Below, one piece after another: positions 14,220-20,210 of a DNA stretch of 26,050 nt. Where the stretch lies: positions 1 to 26,050 of the IMG/VR virus record IMGVR_UViG_3300037635_001808. The stretch is one strand, 5' to 3'. The notes beneath the pieces were generated by a model. That model searched no databases. It saw nothing but the letters and a program-made list of their open reading frames with translations, and was not told where the DNA came from. Numbering within the stretch: position 1 is the first letter of the stretch; each line of letters opens with the position of its first letter. The position numbers were made by a program, and so were the translations under genes. The stretch is from a virus.

Positions 14220-16583
14220 ATGGAACTATCTAAATTTCTTGACGTATACCTAGACTGCGGCAACACTTTGCTAGAGGGTAAGTTCACACAAGACCCTGCA
14301 CAAGCAGTTAAGATGTTTGCTGTTTTTGCCCCTAACGAATTACCTCCTACTGTTAGGACCGCAACTGCGGCGGCAGACGGACACACAGCTAACACTAATG
14401 CGGCCCAGGCTCAAGGCGATTCTTCTTTTGAGTACATTAACCAAAAAGGAGTGAAGATGATTGCGTATCGAGGTAAAACCTTTAACCCTAAAGGTCATTC
14501 TGCAAACCAAGCGGTTAAATTTACTGAACCTGAGTGGAATGCTGTTCTAGGGTATTATGACCAACAAAAAGGTAACATAGCCGCAGAAGACCCTGACATG
14601 AGGGACAAGGAGCAAGCGCAAACTCCTGTAATGGACCCAGCTGCTCCCGCCGCCGAGCAACCAGATTTCTTAAAACAGCTGTCCGAGGAGGCGACCCAAA
14701 AAGACCTCAAGGTATTAGAAGAAATGGGGTATACCGGACCAGATGTAACGAAATGGGCTCAAACTTTTAATGACCAAGCTAGAGGGTTAGGAACCGTTAC
14801 TAAAATGAGGAAAGCGTCTTTGGCTTTGCAAGGAAAAGAAAATGTATCTGTGGAAGAGACTGAAGCCGCTGCACAAAAGTTATCTCAGACAGCCATGAGA
14901 GCCATGGGTCTGGCGTACAAACTAAAAAATAAAATAATCACTCCAGACAAATTATCCCAGGAGGACGTAGATTTTCTCAAGTGCTTTAGATGTAGAAACA
15001 AAGGAACTGTACACGTACAAGGGGGAGATAAATGTGGAGGAGATATCGCAACCCTAGGAGCAACTATGGATACCGATGCAGGTAAAGCGTTTGGTATGCA
15101 GATAGGAACCAAGGATAGTCTTGTGGCGAAAGATTTGTGTAGGTTAACCAAGATTGAGGTTGACGGTAAGCCTTTAATCCTTAAAGGACGTTCCGCAGAC
15201 AGAGCTTCCGAAGATACATACCGAGCCATTGCTGGGGATATGAATGAGTACTCCTCCGACCTCGCCCAAGCCATCTTTGTTAAAAAAGATAAAAAGGCTG
15301 TTAAAAAAGTTATGGAGAGTATTGTTGCAGGTGTCGGAGATAAGTTGGACCTCAAACTATTTCTGGAAGTTGCTCAAGCACGGGCAGGAGGAAGTTTAGA
15401 AGATGTGGAGGTAATTAACTTTGTCGAAGAGGGGGCTAACGAGCTATTGGAGGAAGCAACCGCCGAGTTAGGAGAAACCCCAGACGAGAAAAGAGCTTTA
15501 GCATGGCTTCTATCAAAGCAAGTAAGTGGGTGGAAACCTATTGTAGAGCAGTTCCCGCCAGACTGTGAGTTTAGAAAGGTAGGCACGGAAGGTGCCGGTA
15601 TTCTGGGTGATGGCACTGTTTTAAATGCAGATGTTGAAGTGGCTTGCGCTGAAGGCAGCACTTTAGACAAAGTAGTAAACAAAAAGTTCGATGTGAAAGG
15701 AAACCGCGCCGCCCAATCTAAAAGCTTTGGTGACGTTGTCAGGATTAGCGTGAAAAATGGTTTTGGAGGAAAAACCATCGAGTTTGGAAAAAGAAGTTTC
15801 CTTAAACTTAGGGGGTCTGCGGATAGAGAGGCTGTAACTATAGCTCGTCAGAGCCACGCGGCTGCCCTCAGTGAGATTACCAGAAACCATGGCGTGGACC
15901 TTCCGGACGATTGGCTAGAGCAAGCCGATGAGTTTAGAGACCGAAGCACCCGTGAAGTGGATAGGATGATGGGAGCATTAGACAATATCTCCTCGGGTGC
16001 GTTGAAAGATTGGACTACGGACCAGATGTCTAAAGTACCTTTTAATGATTTGAAGAAACAAAAGGCTTTTTATGATAAATTAAAAGAGTACAAAAAAACT
16101 AAGGACCCTAAAGTAAAACTACGTCTTCGCGCTGAAAGTATAACTCAAATGACTCAGATGTATGCAGCTAAACATTCAAATGAACCCGGGTTTAGGTATA
16201 ACTGTGTGCTGGATGCTGCTGTTTGTGGAATGTCAACCGAAAGACAAATGTTCGCTCTTACTAACCCTGACGGGAACTCCATGATAGGAATGGAAACCGA
16301 CGCAGTCGGTCCTTCCCTGCTAAAGATATTATCGGGAGAAGCCGACATTAGAGTTCTTGGGAGCGGTACTAATTTTGTAAGCGAGGATGGAAAACTGCTT
16401 AGTAGACTGAGAATCGGACGTAAAGGAACCTCCGCTAACACCCATTATATTGTAGCCAAGGATGAGGTTACCTCTGGGCTAGAAAAGGCTCAATCTGTCG
16501 GTAACTCATCCATGAAAGCCGAAGACTTCGTTAGACATCTTCAGGAACTCATTCAGAGGATAGATGAAGTATCGACCGTCTAG
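14220..16583 (+). CDS. Large protein of unknown function, possibly virion-associated
   Basis: A 787-residue protein I do not recognise. Residues 44-70 and 118-147 are low-complexity linkers rich in Ala, Asp, Gln and Pro. Residues 150-240 are helical. A cysteine cluster KCFRC (255-258) with Cys272 and Cys307 could bind metal or form disulphides. Residues 465-530 form a beta-rich region with DVEV, KFDVKGN and VVRISVKNGFGGKTIEFGKR; the D...(x)SVK pattern is reminiscent of PD-(D/E)XK-like nuclease folds in some phage virion proteins, but this is weak. The C-terminal 200 residues are helical then beta. It sits alone between the tube gene and the strand switch, under a late-promoter-like motif, so it is probably made late and may be packaged or ejected. 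It is not the portal protein by sequence. Confidence 0.6.
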   Translation: MELSKFLDVYLDCGNTLLEGKFTQDPAQAVKMFAVFAPNELPPTVRTATAAADGHTANTNAAQAQGDSSFEYINQKGVKMIAYRGKTFNPKGHSANQAVKFTEPEWNAVLGYYDQQKGNIAAEDPDMRDKEQAQTPVMDPAAPAAEQPDFLKQLSEEATQKDLKVLEEMGYTGPDVTKWAQTFNDQARGLGTVTKMRKASLALQGKENVSVEETEAAAQKLSQTAMRAMGLAYKLKNKIITPDKLSQEDVDFLKCFRCRNKGTVHVQGGDKCGGDIATLGATMDTDAGKAFGMQIGTKDSLVAKDLCRLTKIEVDGKPLILKGRSADRASEDTYRAIAGDMNEYSSDLAQAIFVKKDKKAVKKVMESIVAGVGDKLDLKLFLEVAQARAGGSLEDVEVINFVEEGANELLEEATAELGETPDEKRALAWLLSKQVSGWKPIVEQFPPDCEFRKVGTEGAGILGDGTVLNADVEVACAEGSTLDKVVNKKFDVKGNRAAQSKSFGDVVRISVKNGFGGKTIEFGKRSFLKLRGSADREAVTIARQSHAAALSEITRNHGVDLPDDWLEQADEFRDRSTREVDRMMGALDNISSGALKDWTTDQMSKVPFNDLKKQKAFYDKLKEYKKTKDPKVKLRLRAESITQMTQMYAAKHSNEPGFRYNCVLDAAVCGMSTERQMFALTNPDGNSMIGMETDAVGPSLLKILSGEADIRVLGSGTNFVSEDGKLLSRLRIGRKGTSANTHYIVAKDEVTSGLEKAQSVGNSSMKAEDFVRHLQELIQRIDEVSTV

Positions 16584-17021
16584 AACTAACTCTGGACTTA
16601 CCCGATACGGCTTCCCGACGATTACAAGAGCCATTCGTCTGGTCTTCTGGTAGATTACCATCCACTCTTTATTCGCGTGAGAGGCGTCTTTCTGTGCTTG
16701 TGAGATGAAAGATTTGAAATCGCTTTTTCGTTTGAATAAATCATCAAGTTGTACGTCATAACCATTTTTACATTCAACAACAAAGGGGAATGAGGTTGGG
16801 GTAATTAAATCTCCCTGAATGCGTAGATTCTCGGGCAAGTTCTTGTGAGTAGTAGCGAAAGCTCCTGAGCCCGGTGTGCGACTAAACTCCTTAGTCTCAA
16901 ACCTCTCATTAAGTATCTTGGCTATCTTCCGTTCGAAGTTGCTTCCCTTGCGCTTGCTGTTGACGCGCCGCTTCTTGGAGAATTCTCCAAATTCTAAAAT
17001 TGAGTCGATATTTTTTGACAT
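16506..17021 (-). CDS. PD-(D/E)XK endonuclease, Holliday-junction-resolvase-like
   Basis: A 171-residue protein on the minus strand with the nuclease core of the archaeal-type resolvase/VRR-like families: KGSNFERKIAKILNERF (25-41, Glu30), SRTPGSGAF (47-55), GDL with Asp71, and FVVECKNG with Glu83 and Lys85, i.e. the E-D-ExK arrangement. A basic N-terminus (KKRRVNSKRKG) could bind DNA. In a T4-like phage it would cut branched DNA before packaging, the task of T4 gp49, or act in recombination with gp46/gp47. The start at 17021 is divergent from the gene at 17040, with an 18-base gap. Its last 78 bases overlap the end of the 787-aa gene on the other strand, so the two transcripts are convergent and complementary there. 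Confidence 0.82.
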   Translation of the reverse strand: MSKNIDSILEFGEFSKKRRVNSKRKGSNFERKIAKILNERFETKEFSRTPGSGAFATTHKNLPENLRIQGDLITPTSFPFVVECKNGYDVQLDDLFKRKSDFKSFISQAQKDASHANKEWMVIYQKTRRMALVIVGKPYRVSPELVLDGRYFIYPLNEFLKMSNEVFGFHG

Positions 17022-17028
17022 GGTTTAC

Positions 17029-17035
17029 TATAATA
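17029..17035 (+). promoter_or_regulatory. Late-promoter-like TATAATA in the divergent gap
   Basis: CTATAATA matches 8 of 9 bases of the TATATAATA element found before virion genes. The ATG at 17040 is 4 bases downstream, and no Shine-Dalgarno is present. The gap is shared with the minus-strand nuclease gene, whose upstream sequence reads TATTATAG on its own strand. Confidence 0.4.
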
Positions 17036-17039
17036 TTGT

Positions 17040-17414
17040 ATGGCTGCCGACAAGGAAAAAATCACATTTGCTGTTGACGGCAATAATTTTGGTAACTTTA
17101 AACTCCGTGAAGGAGACCGAAGAATGAAACTATACATTAAATTAGATAAAGAAGAGACGAGCCAATGGGACTCTCTCAAACAAGCCCTTACAGGCGGACA
17201 GATGTCTAACGACACTCTTGCCCGTATCCTGTTTTTCAAAGGCATCCACGCAATTACTGCTGAACTTAATGAGCGCGTTGAAAACATGACGGAAGAAGAA
17301 AAAGAAGAAGTTATGAAACAAATGAGCGCCGACCAAGCCAATGCTGCGATGCAGATGGCAGAAGAAGAGTTTAGTGGAGAGGGCGATGAGAAGTCTGACC
17401 AAGCTAGTAACTGA
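17040..17414 (+). CDS. Hypothetical protein, possible small helical DNA-binding protein
   Basis: A 124-residue acidic protein without a family I can name. The middle part, MKLYIKLDKEETSQWDSLKQ followed by MSNDTLARILFFKGIHAITA (about 29-72), has a beta-strand then two helices, the order of a ribbon-helix-helix fold, but this is only a shape argument. The C-terminal 50 residues are almost all Glu, Met, Ala and Lys helix, ending in an acidic tail. It opens the plus-strand run in the strand-switch region and overlaps the thioredoxin-like gene by 29 bases. It could be a transcription accessory factor near the late sigma gene; nothing proves it. Confidence 0.6.
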   Translation: MAADKEKITFAVDGNNFGNFKLREGDRRMKLYIKLDKEETSQWDSLKQALTGGQMSNDTLARILFFKGIHAITAELNERVENMTEEEKEEVMKQMSADQANAAMQMAEEEFSGEGDEKSDQASN

Positions 17415-17715
17415 GCAGGAGTTGAATGAGGTACTAAAGGACCGTAAGTGTAAAAACTTTTCGGTTCTTTACTACTCAACTTGGTGTAAGTGGTGCGACC
17501 GTATTCTTGAACGCGCCGAAGAATGGAAAAACGAAAAGGGTCACGAGACCGTTTACTTAGTAAACAGTTGGGATTTACCTGAGTCGTTTGCATCATTTTC
17601 AATTACATCATCTCCATCGCTAGTTCATCTCGTGAATAAGAGGGTTAAAGTGGACGTGGAGTATCCTAAGATTTACTCCTTCTTCTCTACTCCGTCTCCT
17701 CAAGAAACGACCTAA
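17386..17715 (+). CDS. Thioredoxin-like protein with a CxxC active site
   Basis: A 109-residue thioredoxin-fold protein. The active site is YYSTWCKWCDRI with Cys34 and Cys37, and SSPSLVHL (75-82) carries the cis-proline typical of thioredoxins. I chose the ATG at 17386 rather than the upstream in-frame one at 17341 because GGAGAGG stands directly before it and the N-terminus then matches the family. It overlaps the preceding gene by 29 bases. A phage thioredoxin or glutaredoxin could reduce the class II ribonucleotide reductase encoded at 24606, or act as a polymerase processivity factor as host thioredoxin does for T7; the first is the simpler reading. The last 29 bases overlap the late sigma gene on the opposite strand. 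Confidence 0.75.
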   Translation: MRSLTKLVTEQELNEVLKDRKCKNFSVLYYSTWCKWCDRILERAEEWKNEKGHETVYLVNSWDLPESFASFSITSSPSLVHLVNKRVKVDVEYPKIYSFFSTPSPQETT

Positions 17716-18055
17716 TCTTCTTGTCTTTATACTGTTGAATCTTTTCCTGATATTTCTTGTTTTTAGTATAAATAAGCTTCAGGTTATTTACTATAACAGT
17801 AGTGAAGTAGTTGAAAGCCGAACCTTTTTCACGGGTAAAGTTTTTAAGTACTTTCAAGGACAATACGAAACATTCTTGTTTAGCATCATCAAACTCCACT
17901 TTAAATTTAAAGGATATAAGGATGCTTGTAATTAATAAGTCTAGTTGCCCGATAAGTTCATCTTCATACTCCGAGGGATTTTCCAAGTAGTTAAAGATGG
18001 TTTCCTCAAACTTCTTATTATCAATATAGTGTTTCTTTTTTTTACACTTCGCCAT
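17687..18055 (-). CDS. 55: Late-transcription sigma factor, gp55-like
   Basis: A 122-residue protein on the minus strand that matches T4 gp55 in order: HYIDNKKFEETIFNYLENP matches the gp55 start around YVNNKELLQAIIDW; a middle helix pair, then FDDAKQECFVLSLKVLKNF and GSAFNYFTTVIVNNLKLIYT match the gp55 region with KQEMIADGIEASIKGLHNF and AYITQACFNAFVQRI, the sigma region 2 that binds RNA polymerase and the -10-like late promoter. KNKKYQEK follows, as in T4. It is shorter than T4 gp55 (185 residues); the last residues (SFLEETE) might be a remnant of the clamp-binding tail (SLDFL in T4). Presence of this factor fits the TATATAATA elements seen before virion genes. It faces the polymerase gene across a 15-base gap. 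Confidence 0.8.
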   Translation of the reverse strand: MAKCKKKKHYIDNKKFEETIFNYLENPSEYEDELIGQLDLLITSILISFKFKVEFDDAKQECFVLSLKVLKNFTREKGSAFNYFTTVIVNNLKLIYTKNKKYQEKIQQYKDKKIRSFLEETE

Positions 18056-18070
18056 AACCTATCATAGAAC

Positions 18071-19042
18071 ATGGACTTAGAAAAATTACTACAAAATTTC
18101 GACAAAGACGAAAAAACAAAAGATTATTCATCTACAGATGTTGGTGATGAGAAAATTGTTTTCATTACCACTTGTCAATATCGTGAGCGCGGGAGTCTAT
18201 ATGATTTCAACGACCATGAGTATGCGGCTGTTAAAACCCTTCTAGAGAAGACAGGCGTACCCGAGGGACACTATCAGTTCGTACCCGCGATTCGGGAACC
18301 CAACACCTCAGAGGACGACTTAACAACGGCAGACTATAACACCCATCGTCCATTCCTTTATGAGGACCTAGACCAGATTAAGCCAGAGCTTATTATCCCT
18401 CTAGGTAATGTAGCGATGAAGACTCTGCTGAAGAAGTCCGGCTTATTTAATAAGCGGGGTAAAGAGTTTGAGTATGAAGGTTGTCCTGTAGTACCGACCT
18501 ATAGCTCAGACCTCGTCTTCCTAGAGCCAAAGCTACGAAAGCTGTTTGTTCAGGATGTAGAGAATGCGTACAATAAATTCATCTTAGATAAGAATAAGTT
18601 TGACGGAACTGGGTATGTTCTATGCAAAACCATTAAGGAGTTCAATGAGCAAATGGACAACCTTAAAAATTATGACGTAGTTGGTGCAGACATTGAAACA
18701 ACTGGATTGGATTTCAAGAAAGATGTTATGTCAACTATTGCGTTTTCGTACGGAGAGAATCAAGCCTTTACCATACCTATTCATCATCGCGAAAGTCCAT
18801 TCGATGATAAAGACAAAGAAATCATTAGAGAGAGGCTCAGTGATTTGCTGGCAGATTCGAGTACTGAGAAAATTTTCCATAATTGCCAATTTGATTTAAA
18901 ATTTTTGATGACTTTTGGAATTACAAACTTTAATAATATTGGCGACACAAAAATTATGCACTCGCTACTCGATGAAAATCTTCCTCACGGCCTTATGGAT
19001 TTAGTGAAGGAGTACTTCCCTCAAGAATTGGAGAAATTTTAA
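18071..19042 (+). CDS. polA: Family A DNA polymerase, N-terminal part: UDG-like domain plus exonuclease motifs I and II
   Basis: A 323-residue protein forming the front part of a phage PolA. Residues about 27-165 resemble a family 4 uracil-DNA-glycosylase-like domain (KPELIIPLGNVAMKTLL at 104-120), but the catalytic N-terminal motif is not visible, so it is probably structural. Residues 180-323 are the 3'-5' exonuclease domain: exo I ADIETTGLD (Asp207, Glu209), exo II FHNCQFDLKFL (Asp275), then GDTKIMHSLLDENLPHGLMD. The protein stops at EYFPQELEKF, before exo III. The missing part of the domain starts the gene at 20194. The stop overlaps the ATG of glutamine synthetase (TAATG). The proofreading site is complete only if the two proteins assemble. 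Rhodothermus phage RM378 also encodes exonuclease and polymerase separately. Confidence 0.9.
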   Translation: MDLEKLLQNFDKDEKTKDYSSTDVGDEKIVFITTCQYRERGSLYDFNDHEYAAVKTLLEKTGVPEGHYQFVPAIREPNTSEDDLTTADYNTHRPFLYEDLDQIKPELIIPLGNVAMKTLLKKSGLFNKRGKEFEYEGCPVVPTYSSDLVFLEPKLRKLFVQDVENAYNKFILDKNKFDGTGYVLCKTIKEFNEQMDNLKNYDVVGADIETTGLDFKKDVMSTIAFSYGENQAFTIPIHHRESPFDDKDKEIIRERLSDLLADSSTEKIFHNCQFDLKFLMTFGITNFNNIGDTKIMHSLLDENLPHGLMDLVKEYFPQELEKF

Positions 19043-20028
19043 TGATTACTGTAGAATATATTTGGTTGGATGGGTCTGTTGATATGCCCCAACTACGTTC
19101 AAAGACGAGAGTCTTTTCTGAGAAACACGCTTTGGCTAAATTGCCTGAATGGTCTTTCGATGGTGGTAGCACCGGACAAGGAGATTTGGCAGACTCAGAC
19201 CGTAAGCTTAAGCCTGTGCGCTTATATAAGAACCCTTTTAGTGAGGGTAATTACATGGTACTGTGTGAGGTTATGAACCCAGACGGTACTCCCCATGAAT
19301 CTAATATGCGTAGCCTTTTGGCGGAACAGTTAGATGATGGTGATACTAGCATGTTGTTCGGGTTTGAGCAAGAGTATACTTTTGTAGACCCTATGATGCA
19401 ACCCCTTGTACCGGAAGACATTAAGCAGGGAGATTTCTACTGCGGTGTAGGTGCAGGTAATGTTATTGGTCGTTTGATTGCAGATGAGCATCTAGCAAAC
19501 TGCGATAAGGCAGGTATTACCTTATTCGGCAACAACGCAGAGGTAATGATTTCTCAATGGGAATATCAGACCAACGCCGCCGAAGCTCTTCAAGCCTCTG
19601 ACGACCTGTGGATGTCTCGGTACATCTTACAGAAAGGTAGCGAGAAATTCAATATGAGAATCTCGTACCATCCAAAGATTTACCCGACCTTAAATGGCGC
19701 TGGTTGCCATGTTAATGTGTCTACCGAAAAGACTCGTGAGAAAGGCGGTATTAAAGAAATCGAAAGTATGATGGACAAATTGAAAGAAGCTCACTTAGAA
19801 CATATCAACGTTTATGGTGCAGGTAATGACTTGCGTCTAACGGGTGAATGTGAGACTTCTAACTATGATGAGTTCTCTTGGGGCGTCGGAGACCGTGGCG
19901 TAAGTGTTCGCATCCCGTCGCACGTAAAGATTGATAGGTGTGGTTATTTCGAAGACCGTCGCCCAGCAGCTACCTGTGACCCTTACCTAGTAACCTCTCA
20001 GATGATGGAAACTCTAGTTAGATGTTAA
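19042..20028 (+). CDS. glnII: Glutamine synthetase type II (GSII, eukaryotic-type)
   Basis: A complete 328-residue GSII, which joins ammonia to glutamate using ATP. The N-terminal beta-grasp domain has EYIWLDG (5-11) and LPEWSFDGGSTGQ (34-46). The catalytic domain has FEQEYTF (Glu109, Glu111), the YCGVGAG loop (133-139), NNAEVMISQWEYQ (Glu167, Glu174), NGAGCHVN (His223), RLTGECETS (Arg265, Glu271), RIP (Arg290) and YFEDRRPAATCDPY (Glu304, Arg306, Arg307). All positions that bind metal, ATP, glutamate or ammonia in known GSII appear kept. GSII lacks the adenylylation control of bacterial GSI, so the enzyme should stay active when the host GS is shut off. It lies between two parts of the DNA polymerase and overlaps both neighbours by a few bases, so it is expressed with replication genes. 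Base composition looks like its neighbours, arguing against very recent arrival. Confidence 0.97.
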   Translation: MITVEYIWLDGSVDMPQLRSKTRVFSEKHALAKLPEWSFDGGSTGQGDLADSDRKLKPVRLYKNPFSEGNYMVLCEVMNPDGTPHESNMRSLLAEQLDDGDTSMLFGFEQEYTFVDPMMQPLVPEDIKQGDFYCGVGAGNVIGRLIADEHLANCDKAGITLFGNNAEVMISQWEYQTNAAEALQASDDLWMSRYILQKGSEKFNMRISYHPKIYPTLNGAGCHVNVSTEKTREKGGIKEIESMMDKLKEAHLEHINVYGAGNDLRLTGECETSNYDEFSWGVGDRGVSVRIPSHVKIDRCGYFEDRRPAATCDPYLVTSQMMETLVRC

Positions 20029-20210
20029 AACCTGGACTTCCCCCTCAATTATTAGATGAGGTAATTCGTGCTCTAAATGAGTATCAAGCTGCTATAATGA
20101 AAGCGGGGGAAGTAACCCAATCTAATTACAAATCTAACGTACACTACGTTAATATTATTTTCGAACTAAACCACATAATAAAAGAATTAAAAAATGCTAA
20201 CCGTAACTAA
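20022..20210 (+). CDS. 62-aa helical protein between glutamine synthetase and polymerase (hypothetical)
   Basis: A short frame starting in the last codons of glutamine synthetase (GATGTTAA) and ending 17 bases inside the polymerase gene. It reads MLKPGLPPQLLDEVIRALNE at the start and ends IIFELNHIIKELKNANRN, two likely helices around a polar middle. The tight overlaps on both sides suggest it is translated, possibly by coupling, and may simply link translation of the two enzymes. I do not recognise it. It could be a small regulator or partner of glutamine synthetase or a bridge between the split polymerase parts; both ideas are guesses from position. Confidence 0.55.
   Translation: MLKPGLPPQLLDEVIRALNEYQAAIMKAGEVTQSNYKSNVHYVNIIFELNHIIKELKNANRN

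Noticed and set aside
14885-15778. Long minus-strand open frames inside the 787-aa gene
   Set aside because: Residue content is Ser/Pro/Leu rich with no motif, and the plus-strand frame is continuous across them.
17341-17385. Upstream ATG for the thioredoxin-like protein
   Set aside because: The extra 15 residues do not fit the family and the ATG at 17386 has a strong Shine-Dalgarno directly before it.
19030-20205. Group I intron or intein as the cause of the polymerase split
   Set aside because: The gap is fully coding for GSII and a small protein, the flanking ends lack intein cysteine and HN motifs, and start/stop overlaps at each junction point to separate translation.
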